Assembly: GCF_025961575.1 (NCBI RefSeq)
Contig: NZ_JAOQNX010000019.1
Span: forward strand, 40,337-104,336
DNA length: 64,000 nucleotides
Direction: 5' to 3'
DNA from: Rhodoblastus acidophilus
Lineage (GTDB): Bacteria > Pseudomonadota > Alphaproteobacteria > Rhizobiales > Beijerinckiaceae
The notes under the pieces were generated by a model. The model searched no databases. It was not told the DNA's origin and saw only the letters and a program-made list of their open reading frames with translations. The translations under genes and the position numbers were made by a program. This document shows positions 1 to 7,677 of this stretch, piece after piece (the stretch's first letter is position 1; every line of letters starts with the position of its first letter).

Positions 1-380
1 ATTTCATGCTCGTGATCTCCTACAACCCCGGCTATCAGTCGGTGCTGAAGACGCTGAAACCGTCCACCCGCCAACGTTTCGTCGCCATTTCCTTCGACTA
101 TCCCAACGCCGAAGCCGAGACTGAGATCGTCGCCCGTGAGACGGGGCTGGCGTCGGGCCAGTGCGCGCAACTGGTGCGATTGGCTGGCCGTTTGCGTGCG
201 CTAAAAGGCCAGGATCTTGAAGAAGGCGCGTCCACCCGCCTGCTGGTCGCCTGCGCTAGCCTAATGGCCGACGGCATGAAGCGCGAGGAAGCCATCGAGG
301 CCGCGCTGATCGAACCGCTCACCGACGACATCGACGTCCGCGCCGGCTTGCGCGATCTGGTTCAGGTGACTTTGGGATAA
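1..380 (+). CDS. norQ: MoxR-type AAA+ ATPase, NorQ/CbbQ family, C-terminal fragment
   Basis: Only the last ~125 residues are in the window; the frame is open through base 3, so the gene begins upstream. The motif VISYNPGYQS and the following STRQRFVAI stretch are typical of NorQ/CbbQ (GpvN) AAA+ proteins; the Walker motifs lie outside the window. Proteins of this family act with a VWA partner, which follows here at 581, to insert metal or remodel the active site of nitric oxide reductase (NorQD) or Rubisco (CbbQO). NorQ is preferred because nirK, nnrS and an Nnr-type regulator lie in the same window, but norCB itself is not visible, so CbbQ cannot be excluded. Confidence 0.75.
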   Translation, partial: FMLVISYNPGYQSVLKTLKPSTRQRFVAISFDYPNAEAETEIVARETGLASGQCAQLVRLAGRLRALKGQDLEEGASTRLLVACASLMADGMKREEAIEAALIEPLTDDIDVRAGLRDLVQVTLG

Positions 381-397
381 CGGACTGCTGAAGAAGC

Positions 398-546
398 CGT
401 GGACCGCCCCCGCCCTTCGAGACGCCCGCCAAGGCGGGCTCCTCAGGGTGAGGGCGACTCTGTTGATCCATTGATCCCCTCATCGCTTCAGGAGGCGAGC
501 AACGCTCGCCGTCTCGAAGCACGAGGGGATCAACACACCCATTTTT
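398..546. repeat. Dispersed palindromic repeat, family A (two units)
   Basis: The norQ-norD spacer holds two imperfect hairpins. One is built on CGCCCTTCGAGACGCCCGCC and CTCAGGGTGAGGGCG; the second is framed by GATCCCCTCAT and ACGAGGGGATC and contains CGTCTCGAAGCACGA. Related units occur at 26518-26565, 29817-29888 (inverted, same GGCGGGCGTCTCGAAGGGCG core) and 35271-35400. Copies lie only between genes. Confidence 0.7.
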
Positions 547-580
547 CAGCAGCCTACCAAGGCGCTTTGGGGATGAAGCC

Positions 581-2527
581 ATGTCGTTCTTCCGCGCACT
601 GAAGGAATCGAAATTCTGGGAGCCGGAAGAGGCGGTCGGAACTTTTTGGGACCGAACCGTCGAAAAGCTCGACACCGAGCCGCGCTACCCCGAGGCCGCG
701 ATCGCCCTCGCTTCGGTGAAGGGCTCGCTCGGCGTGCTGTTTCGCGGCCTCGGCGGCGAAGCGGGCGTGGAGATCAAGGCGGGCGGCGACGAGACGTCTG
801 AGCATCGGCGCTCCTGGCTCAGGCGGCTGGCGCGCGAGACCGAGCGGGTAAAATCGGCGCGGTTCGACGGCGCCACCCTGTTCCTGCCGGCCGAACTCGA
901 CGTATTCCCGCAGGCGGACCTCAACCGAAAACTCTATCTCTGGCTGGCTGCGCTGGCGGTGGTCTCGACCCCGCCGCGCGACCTTTTTGATGATCCGCTG
1001 CAACGCGATATCGTGCGCCTGCGCTGCGCCCATCGCGACAGCGAAAAGGCGGTCGCCACCTTCCCCGGTCTGCGCAAGACACGCGACGAGCTTTACGCCG
1101 CCACGCTTTCGGCGCGTGTGCAATTAATGGCGCCACCTCTGGAAACCGAACTGGAACAATGGATTCGCGCGCGGCTGGCGCAACAGCCGCTGCACATCGA
1201 CACGCCCTTGCAGCGGGCGCTCGCCGGCGATTACGACGCCTTCGCCTCGCTCGCCGCCCCACCGAAATATCGCCCCTGTCGCCCGGTGCTGATGTGGGGC
1301 GAGCGCGCCGAAAAACCCGCGAGCGGCGGAGGCCGAAGCGAGGAAACGAACGAGCCCGGCGGCGGCGCCTCGGAAGGCTCGGAGGAAACAAAAAAAGCCA
1401 AGCGCCAGAAGGCCGACCAAACCGAGCGAAAAGATTCGCTGCTGCTCTATCGCTTCGAATCGCTGCTGTCGTTCGGCGACTTCATGAACCTCAATCGCCA
1501 TGTCGAGGATGAGGACGAAGACAACGCCAAGAAGGCGGCGCAGGACGCCGAGCGGATTGACGTCTCGCAACATGGCAAGAAGCCGAAAACCCGCCTCAAG
1601 TTCGATCTCGACCTCGCGCCCGAGGACGGAGACCGGGAAAAATTCTCCGGAAAATTCGTCTATCCCGAATGGGATTGGAAAAAGGGGATTTTGGCGCCCG
1701 ATCAGGCGCGCATCCTTGAAAACATCGCCGAGGAGGCGTCGCAAGGCCTGATGCTCGACGCCGGCGCGAAAAAGCGCATCAACGCCGCGAAAAAGCAGTT
1801 CGAGACGCTGCGGCCCAGGCGCCGCGTGCTGGGCCGGCAGATCGAGGGCAACGAACTCGACCTCGACGAAGTCGTTCGCGCCGTGAGCGACCGCCGCGCC
1901 GGCGGCGTATCCAGCGACCGGCTCTATCGCGACGCGCGCAACGACGAGCGCGATCTCGCCGTCGCCGTGCTGTTCGACGCCTCGCGCTCCACCGAGAGCG
2001 CCGTGCATGGCCGCGCAGTGATCGCGGTGGCGCGCGAGGCGCTCGTCGCTTTGGCGCGCGGCCTCGACGCCTGCGGCGACGACCTCGCCCTCTACGCCTT
2101 CTCCTCGCTCAAGCGCGAAAAGGTGTTTTTTGACATCTGCAAGGATTTCGACGAACCGTTCGGCCCCCGCGTCGACGCCCGCATCGCGGGGCTGAAACCC
2201 GGTTTCTACACCCGCATCGGCGCCGCGATACGCCACGCGTCAAAAAAGCTGTCGCAGCGCCCGAACGCCCGCAAACTGCTGCTGGTGATCAGCGACGGCA
2301 AGCCCAACGACCTCGACCATTATGAGGGCCGCTACGGCGTCGAGGACACCCGCCATGCGGTGCAGGAGGCGAGGCGGAGCGGGCAAAGCGTGTTCTGCGT
2401 GGCCATCGAAAGCCAGATGCGCGCCAGCCTCCCCCACCTGTTCGGCCCCGCGGGATTTTCCCTGGTGTCGCAGCCGGAAAAACTCAGCGTTGCCCTGCCC
2501 GCCATCTACCGGCATCTCGTGGGGTGA
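581..2527 (+). CDS. norD: VWA-domain protein, NorD/CbbO family
   Basis: The 648-residue protein has a conserved N-terminal helical region (FWEPEEAVGTFWDR; later LNRKLYLWLAALAV), a charged Lys/Glu-rich linker around residues 250-290, and a C-terminal von Willebrand A domain. The MIDAS motif DASRS lies near residue 465, with a threonine loop YTRIGAAI and VISDGKPND downstream. The family partners the preceding MoxR ATPase in activating nitric oxide reductase (NorD) or Rubisco (CbbO). It follows the ATPase by ~200 bp, a spacer filled by a repeat element, so co-transcription is likely but not proven. The ATG at 581 opens MSFFRALKESKFWEPEE, matching the usual NorD start. Confidence 0.8.
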   Translation: MSFFRALKESKFWEPEEAVGTFWDRTVEKLDTEPRYPEAAIALASVKGSLGVLFRGLGGEAGVEIKAGGDETSEHRRSWLRRLARETERVKSARFDGATLFLPAELDVFPQADLNRKLYLWLAALAVVSTPPRDLFDDPLQRDIVRLRCAHRDSEKAVATFPGLRKTRDELYAATLSARVQLMAPPLETELEQWIRARLAQQPLHIDTPLQRALAGDYDAFASLAAPPKYRPCRPVLMWGERAEKPASGGGRSEETNEPGGGASEGSEETKKAKRQKADQTERKDSLLLYRFESLLSFGDFMNLNRHVEDEDEDNAKKAAQDAERIDVSQHGKKPKTRLKFDLDLAPEDGDREKFSGKFVYPEWDWKKGILAPDQARILENIAEEASQGLMLDAGAKKRINAAKKQFETLRPRRRVLGRQIEGNELDLDEVVRAVSDRRAGGVSSDRLYRDARNDERDLAVAVLFDASRSTESAVHGRAVIAVAREALVALARGLDACGDDLALYAFSSLKREKVFFDICKDFDEPFGPRVDARIAGLKPGFYTRIGAAIRHASKKLSQRPNARKLLLVISDGKPNDLDHYEGRYGVEDTRHAVQEARRSGQSVFCVAIESQMRASLPHLFGPAGFSLVSQPEKLSVALPAIYRHLVG

Positions 2528-2580
2528 ACCAACACGCGGCGCCACTATGCGAACTGCCGAGGATGGCCCCCGGCGGGCTG

Positions 2581-2612
2581 GCGTGGATGCCCGGCACAAG
2601 GCCGGGCATGAC
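2581..2612. repeat. Dispersed palindromic repeat, family B (single unit)
   Basis: The convergent spacer between norD and rnfB contains GCGTGGATGCCCGGCACAAG followed by GCCGGGCATGACG, a hairpin with GCCCGG/CCGGGC arms. The same unit is present at 31977-32009, and related inverted units at 31902-31932 and 26605-26652. It may serve as a bidirectional transcription end between two convergent operons. Confidence 0.65.
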
Positions 2613-2629
2613 GTCTGTCAGTTGACCGA

Positions 2630-3523
2630 CTAAACCCCGGCCTTCAGCGGCAGGTCGTCATGGCGGAGAATCTTTTTCGCCGCCGCGCCGCGCTGCGGAA
2701 TACCCTTGTCGTCGTACCAGACAATGGCGCCGGTGGCGCAGCGGTCGATGAACTCGCGCTTGCCTTCGCCGATGCGGGCGATGTCGATCTCGACGAGATT
2801 GTCGCGCACGGTGAGCAGGCCGGGAGGCGCGTCGGCGACGCACTTGCCGCAGGCGGTGCAGGCCACTTCGCAAGCGGCCTCGGCGAGGTCGCCCTCAGCG
2901 CGGCTCTTGCACGCCACCCAAAGCTTGTCCTTGACCAGGGCCAGAGCGAACAAACCCTTGGGGCAAGCGGTGACGCAATCGTTGCAGGCGGTGCACTTTT
3001 CCTGGTCCACCACCGGCAAGCCGTGGTCGTCGAGCGTGATCGCGCCCTGCAAACAGACCGTGGCGCAATCGCCGAGGCCCAGACAGCCCCAGCCGCATTC
3101 CTTGCCGCCGCCGCTGACCACCGCCGCCGCGCGGCAGGTGGACAGGCCGACATATTTCGCGCGCAAAAAGGCGACGTGACGCCCTCCAGCGCAGGCGAGC
3201 CGCGCCACACGCTTGTCCACCGCGCCGGCTTCGACGCCGAGATAGTGGGCAATGGCGCCGATCTGCGCCGGGCTGCTCACGGTGCAGCGCGCCGCGACCA
3301 CTTCGCCCAAAACCAGCTTTTCCGCGAAATCGCGGCAGCCGGCGAGACCGCAGGCGCCGCAATTGCTCTTGGGCAGCAGCCCGTCGACTTCCTCGATGCG
3401 CGGGTCCTCGTAGACGAACAGCTTTCGGTTCGCCAAGGCCAGCATCAGCGCCAGCAAACCGCCGAGCCCGGCCATGAAGACGCCGGCCATGCCGACGACG
3501 CCCAACTGCCCTAACTGCTCCAC
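2630..3523 (-). CDS. rnfB: Electron transport complex subunit RnfB, long multi-cluster form
   Basis: RnfB takes electrons from ferredoxin into the membrane Rnf complex. The 297-residue protein starts with one membrane helix (residues ~10-30), then the family signature CGACGLAGCRDFAEK with a further Cys downstream. Several more iron-sulfur motifs follow: a Cys-rich region with CGWGCLGLGDC, a ferredoxin motif CTACNDCVTAC, and CTACGKC with a late Cys. This is the long RnfB type with several clusters rather than the short ~180-residue proteobacterial type. It is the last gene of the operon, separated from rnfA by three genes, whereas rnfA and rnfB are usually adjacent. It sits 13 bp downstream of apbE. 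Confidence 0.93.
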   Translation of the reverse strand: MEQLGQLGVVGMAGVFMAGLGGLLALMLALANRKLFVYEDPRIEEVDGLLPKSNCGACGLAGCRDFAEKLVLGEVVAARCTVSSPAQIGAIAHYLGVEAGAVDKRVARLACAGGRHVAFLRAKYVGLSTCRAAAVVSGGGKECGWGCLGLGDCATVCLQGAITLDDHGLPVVDQEKCTACNDCVTACPKGLFALALVKDKLWVACKSRAEGDLAEAACEVACTACGKCVADAPPGLLTVRDNLVEIDIARIGEGKREFIDRCATGAIVWYDDKGIPQRGAAAKKILRHDDLPLKAGV

Positions 3524-3536
3524 GAAACCATCCTCC

Positions 3537-4547
3537 TCAGGCGCTCAGCGCCGGCAGGCCCGGCGTCTGCCAACGCTGGCCGTTCTTTCCGATGAGAAGC
3601 GCATCCACGCCCGGCAGGGTCGCTGCCAACGCCAGCGAGCGCTCCGCGCCCAGCACCATGAAGGCGGTGGACAGGCCGTCGGCCTGCAAGGCGGTCGGCG
3701 CCAGCACCGACGTGCTCGCCAGCTCCAACGGCGAATGGCCGGTCTTCGGATCGAAAATGTGGTGGTTGACGAAATCGGGCGTGAACCAGGTCTCGTAGTC
3801 GCCCGAGGTCGCCAGCGCGCGCCCGTCCATGCCGAGCCGCGCCGTCAGCTTTTCGGCATCGCGCGGGTCCTGCACGCCGAGCACCCATGGCTTGTCGTTC
3901 TGCTTGCGGCCGAGCGTGTCGAACTCGCCCGCATCGATCAGCGCATGCTCGATCCCGTGGCGGCGCACCGCCAGCAGCGCGCGGTCGGCGGCATAGCCCT
4001 GCGCCACGCCGTTCAGCGTGAGCGCCATGCCGGGGCGACGCAGCCGCACGGCCTCGTCGGACACGTCGAGGTCGCGCCAGCCCACCAGGGCGTTGGCGTC
4101 GCGAACCGTCTCGGCGGACGGAAGCCCGCCTTGCGCCTTGGCCTGGGTGAACGCATCCCACAGCGGCTGCACGGTGACGTCGAAGCCGCCGCCGGTGCGG
4201 TCGGCCAAATCCTGCGAATAGCGAAGAACTTCGACAAAGCGGGGGTCGGGCGCCGAAAGCGCGCCGGCGCGGTTGAGCGCAACCACCTGGCTGTCGTCGC
4301 GATACAGGCTCATCACCTTGTCGACGCCCTGCACTTCCGCGAGGGCGTCCGCCAGCGCGGCTTTCGCGCGCGCCTCGTCGGTGTCCAGCACCAGCAGCGA
4401 CACCTTTGTGCCGAGCGCACGGCCCGAGAGGCTAAAAGGCTTGAGTTCGCGGGCATGGGCGACGGAGGCCACGGCGCCAAATCCGGCGAGCGCGGCCACC
4501 GAGCCGAGGCCCAGCGACGACCAGATCATCTTGCGGCGGTTCAACAT
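3537..4547 (-). CDS. apbE: FAD:protein FMN transferase ApbE
   Basis: ApbE attaches FMN covalently to a threonine in target flavoproteins, including RnfD and RnfG. The 336-residue protein has an N-terminal RRK-type (Tat-like) or Sec signal ending near an AxA site at residue ~33. It carries the family motifs FDVTVQPLWDAF, NGVAQGYAADRA, DAGEFD and IFDPKTG. An exported location fits modification of periplasm-facing flavin sites. Its presence in the same transcription unit as rnfD and rnfG, both with recognisable attachment motifs, gives it an obvious job. Confidence 0.93.
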   Translation of the reverse strand: MLNRRKMIWSSLGLGSVAALAGFGAVASVAHARELKPFSLSGRALGTKVSLLVLDTDEARAKAALADALAEVQGVDKVMSLYRDDSQVVALNRAGALSAPDPRFVEVLRYSQDLADRTGGGFDVTVQPLWDAFTQAKAQGGLPSAETVRDANALVGWRDLDVSDEAVRLRRPGMALTLNGVAQGYAADRALLAVRRHGIEHALIDAGEFDTLGRKQNDKPWVLGVQDPRDAEKLTARLGMDGRALATSGDYETWFTPDFVNHHIFDPKTGHSPLELASTSVLAPTALQADGLSTAFMVLGAERSLALAATLPGVDALLIGKNGQRWQTPGLPALSA

Positions 4548-4568
4548 TCGAAAACTCCGGATTCCGGC

Positions 4569-5420
4569 TCAATACAAAACTTCGTGCCAGCGGCCCTGCG
4601 CCTTGAGCTGCGCGCAGCGCGCCTCCCAAGCCTCGGCGGACCCTACGACCTGCGCCATCGCCTTGTCCACCAGCGGCAACAAGGCTTCGGGCCCGGCAAG
4701 GAACACGTTTGTGCGCGCGTCCTGGACCATGGACCAGACCTCGCCGGCATGAGCGACGAGAGCAAGATCCAGCGCCGGCGGCGCGTCGAAGGCGGGACGC
4801 GGGCTCACGGAGGCGAAGGCCTTGAAGGTCGGCTGATCGTAATACAGCCCGAAATCGTCGTTTTCCTTGTTCTGGTAGAGCATTTCCAGGCCGCTGCGCG
4901 CGCCGTGGAACAGCATCACCGGGCCCTTCCAGCCGCCCAACTCGTCGTAGATGCGGCGCACGAGGCCGCGGAACGGGGCGACGCCGGTGCCCATGCCGAT
5001 CATCAGCAACGGCGCCTCGCGGTCTTCCGGAATCGGGAAGGGATGGCCGATCGGTCCCGTGAACTCGATCTCCCCGCCGAGCGGCAGGTTGCACAAATGG
5101 TTGGAGGCCACGCCGTCGTAGCGCTCACCATTGAATTCGTCGATCACATGGCAGCGGCGCACCAACAGATTGAGGCCGATGCGTCCGCCCAGCGCCGGCT
5201 CCAGATCGGCGATGGAATAGAGGCGCTCGTGATAGCGCTGGCCGAACTGGCCGGGCGCGCGCACCCGCAGGCATTGGCCGACGCGACCATTAAAAGAGTC
5301 GTCGATGGCGAAGCGCAGGCGGCGCACGTCTTCGCGCGATTCCGGCGCGGTGATGCGGTCGTTGGACACCAGCGTCGCGCGCCAGAGCCGGGAGTCCTCG
5401 GCCGAGGTGGAGAGGGTCAT
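4569..5420 (-). CDS. Ferredoxin-NAD(P)H reductase-type flavoprotein
   Basis: The 283-residue soluble protein belongs to the plant-type FNR superfamily. The FAD-binding motif RLYSIAD is near residue 75, and the nucleotide-binding motif GMGTGVAPFRGL near residue 155. The C-terminus ends in an aromatic residue (HEVLY), as in FNRs where the terminal Tyr stacks on the flavin. Lying between rnfA and apbE in the rnf operon, it probably exchanges electrons between NAD(P)H and the ferredoxin or flavodoxin pool used by Rnf and the pyruvate oxidoreductase. It contains no iron-sulfur domain. Whether it prefers NADH or NADPH cannot be read here. Confidence 0.8.
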   Translation of the reverse strand: MTLSTSAEDSRLWRATLVSNDRITAPESREDVRRLRFAIDDSFNGRVGQCLRVRAPGQFGQRYHERLYSIADLEPALGGRIGLNLLVRRCHVIDEFNGERYDGVASNHLCNLPLGGEIEFTGPIGHPFPIPEDREAPLLMIGMGTGVAPFRGLVRRIYDELGGWKGPVMLFHGARSGLEMLYQNKENDDFGLYYDQPTFKAFASVSPRPAFDAPPALDLALVAHAGEVWSMVQDARTNVFLAGPEALLPLVDKAMAQVVGSAEAWEARCAQLKAQGRWHEVLY

Positions 5421-5435
5421 GGACGGCTCCTGAAT

Positions 5436-5705
5436 TCAGTTCGCAAGAGGTTTGATTTCGACGGCGGCGCCGGGCTTGCAGGAGGTGTTCGAACACCCTT
5501 CGCAGCCCTCGGGCTTTTTCGCCACCGGCTTTTCGGCCAGCGGCGAGGGCGCATGGCCGACGCCGCCGCAGCCGCCGCCGACCAAGCGCAGCGGGCCCGC
5601 CTCGGGATGCAGCTCCGCGACGTGGCGCGCCATGCGCTGCACCTGGATCCAGCCCAGCAGCAGCGCCAGCAGCAGAGTCGCGGCGGCGGTCACCTGGATC
5701 AGCAT
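5436..5705 (-). CDS. Small membrane-anchored Cys-rich protein in rnf operon (NqrM-like layout)
   Basis: This is an 89-residue protein, read from the ATG at 5705, one base past the rnfA stop; an upstream in-frame ATG at 5726 inside rnfA is possible. It has one N-terminal membrane helix (residues ~3-22), then GGGCGGVGH and a C-terminal CEGCSNTSC motif, four Cys in all. NqrM, the factor that delivers iron to the membrane Fe-S site of Na+-NQR, has the same plan: one helix, a CGG motif and a C-terminal Cys cluster. NqrD/NqrE are homologues of RnfA/RnfE. A maturation role for Rnf is inferred from this layout and the gene position, not from established homology. Confidence 0.7.
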   Translation of the reverse strand: MLIQVTAAATLLLALLLGWIQVQRMARHVAELHPEAGPLRLVGGGCGGVGHAPSPLAEKPVAKKPEGCEGCSNTSCKPGAAVEIKPLAN

Positions 5706-5706
5706 G

Positions 5707-6288
5707 TCAGCCCCCCAGTCCCGCAAAGCCCATGAAGGCCAGCGACAGCACGCCCGCCAGCATCAGCACCAGCACGGTGCCCTGAACCGCCTCGGGCACG
5801 TCGGCGAGTTCGACGCGCTCGCGCACGCTGGCGAGCAACGTCAGGGCCAGAGTGAAGCCGACGCCGCCGCCGATGGCGAAGGTGAGCGATTGCATGAAGT
5901 CATAGTCGCGCGCCGTCTGGAACAGGGCGACGCCAAGCACGGCGCAATTGGTGGTGATCAGCGGCAGATAGATGCCAAGCGCCCTAAACAGCGGCGGGTA
6001 GTGCTTTTTGACATACATTTCAACGAGCTGCACCGCCGAGGCGATCACCACGATGTAGCAGATCAGCCGCAGGAACTCCAAATGCGCCAACCCCAGCACC
6101 CAGTTCAGCAGATAGGCGCTGAGCGAGGCGATGATGATGACGAATGTGGTGGCGAGACCCAGCGGGAACGCCACGGCGACGCTGTGGGTGACGCCGAGAA
6201 ACGGACACATGCCCAGAAACATCGCCAGGACGAAATTGCCCGACAGGATGGTTGTCAGAAGGATCTGGGCGAGGGACTCACGCGCCAT
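5707..6288 (-). CDS. rnfA: Electron transport complex subunit RnfA
   Basis: Integral membrane subunit of 193 residues with about six helices, homologous to NqrE. Conserved Cys-containing elements GMCPFLGV (residue ~27) and TNCAVLGV (~107) match those that ligate the intramembrane Fe-S centre shared with RnfE. It overlaps rnfE by 11 bp and is followed by the small Cys-rich gene after one base, so the genes are translationally coupled. Confidence 0.95.
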   Translation of the reverse strand: MARESLAQILLTTILSGNFVLAMFLGMCPFLGVTHSVAVAFPLGLATTFVIIIASLSAYLLNWVLGLAHLEFLRLICYIVVIASAVQLVEMYVKKHYPPLFRALGIYLPLITTNCAVLGVALFQTARDYDFMQSLTFAIGGGVGFTLALTLLASVRERVELADVPEAVQGTVLVLMLAGVLSLAFMGFAGLGG

Positions 6289-6970
6289 GACAGGCTCCCG
6301 AAGTTTTCAAGGCGTCGGCCTCGGCGGATTGAGCGTCAGCCTTCATCTGCGCGCGGCGGCGCAGGATGGAGAACAGCAGCAGCCAGCCGGCCATGACGAA
6401 GAACCCGCCCGGCGGCAGCACCATGACCACCCAGGGCTGGAAATGCTCGCCGAACAGCGGAATGCCGAAGAAGGCGCCCGCGCCCAGGATTTCGCGCACG
6501 CCGCCGATCATCACCAGGCTGAGGGTGAAGCCCAGCCCCATGCCGATGGCGTTCATCGTCGCCGCGACGGGCGGAGTGCGCGCCGCATGGGCCTCGGCGC
6601 GGCCGAGCACCAGGCAGTTCGCCACGATCAGCTGGATATAGGCGCCCAGCGCCTCATAGAGATCGAGGCTGATCGCCTGGATGGCGTAATCGGTGACAGT
6701 GACGAAGGTGGCGATGATCACGATATAGGTGGCGATGCGCACCTCCTTCGGGATCATCTTGCGCATGACCGAGACCAGGAAGCAGGACGCCGCCAGCACG
6801 AAGGTGGTCGCTATGCCCATCGACAGCGAATTGATCGCGGAGACGGTGACGGCCAGCGTCGGGCACATGCCGAGCACCATGACGAACACCGGATTGCGCT
6901 TCCACAGACCTTCGGTGAACTCCTCCCAGGTGCTGGGCGGCGCCATCAGGGACGAAAAGGACTCGCTCAT
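6278..6970 (-). CDS. rnfE: Electron transport complex subunit RnfE
   Basis: A 230-residue integral membrane subunit homologous to NqrD and a pseudo-twofold partner of RnfA. The motifs GMCPTLAV (residue ~37) and ANCLVLGRAEA (~117) hold the conserved Cys that, with those of RnfA, form the membrane Fe-S site. The C-terminus carries a cytoplasmic Arg-rich segment (FSILRRRAQMK). It overlaps rnfG by 4 bp (ATGA). Confidence 0.95.
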   Translation of the reverse strand: MSESFSSLMAPPSTWEEFTEGLWKRNPVFVMVLGMCPTLAVTVSAINSLSMGIATTFVLAASCFLVSVMRKMIPKEVRIATYIVIIATFVTVTDYAIQAISLDLYEALGAYIQLIVANCLVLGRAEAHAARTPPVAATMNAIGMGLGFTLSLVMIGGVREILGAGAFFGIPLFGEHFQPWVVMVLPPGGFFVMAGWLLLFSILRRRAQMKADAQSAEADALKTSGACHGA

Positions 6971-7677
6971 GGCTTCTCCAATCGGTCGATTTTGGGAACG
7001 AGGCGCGGCAGCAGCACTTGCGCCGCCTCATTAATGCCCTTGCCCACGGCGCGGGACGTGATGGTGGTGCCGGAGATCGCGTCGATCTGCCAGGGTTGGC
7101 TCTTGGTGCCGTGCTTGACCACCTTGACCTCATTGGCGAGCGAGGTGAGGTCCTCGTTCAGCTGCACGTCGAGCGCCTTGAAATTGGCAAGAAAATCCTT
7201 GTCGGTGAGGATCTTGTCGCCGATGCCGGGGGTTTCGCGCATGGAGACCACGCCGATGCCGACGATGCACTGGCATTCCTTGCGGTAGCCGAACATCACG
7301 CGGACGATGTCGGCATAGCCCTTGGCCGCGCCTTCCGCCGCAATGCCGTCGAGCCGGCCCTTCTCGTCATAGGCCGCATAGAAGCGGATCGCGCCGGTCG
7401 GCGGATCGCCCTCGCCGGCGGGGACGATGTCGCCATTGGCGAGCGCCAGGAAGGGTTTGACCGTCTTGGCGTTCGGCAGCACCTTGACCACCGCGCGCTC
7501 GGAGGCGAGACGGCGGTTGTCCTTGGCGCGGTCGAGCGTCAGCAGATAGCTGGCGACGATGATCAGGCCGCAAACCGCCGAAACGACGCTCAGCGCGCGC
7601 AACAGGGTGAAGGTCGGCGTCGCATGCGCCAGCGCATCCGTCGGTTGCGGCTGCGAAGTGGTGTCCGGCGCGCTCAC
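6967..7677 (-). CDS. rnfG: Electron transport complex subunit RnfG, covalent FMN protein
   Basis: This 236-residue subunit has one N-terminal membrane helix (~residues 28-47) and a large periplasmic domain. The flavin attachment motif SGTTITSRAV lies near residue 205, with the second Thr of SGTT the expected FMN acceptor for ApbE. A CQC pair near residue 139 is not part of the usual flavin site. It overlaps rnfD by 4 bp. Confidence 0.94.
   Translation of the reverse strand: MSAPDTTSQPQPTDALAHATPTFTLLRALSVVSAVCGLIIVASYLLTLDRAKDNRRLASERAVVKVLPNAKTVKPFLALANGDIVPAGEGDPPTGAIRFYAAYDEKGRLDGIAAEGAAKGYADIVRVMFGYRKECQCIVGIGVVSMRETPGIGDKILTDKDFLANFKALDVQLNEDLTSLANEVKVVKHGTKSQPWQIDAISGTTITSRAVGKGINEAAQVLLPRLVPKIDRLEKP

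Noticed and set aside
381..580. Palindromes as an insertion sequence remnant
   Set aside because: No transposase fragment or target duplication; the same units recur as short intergenic repeats.
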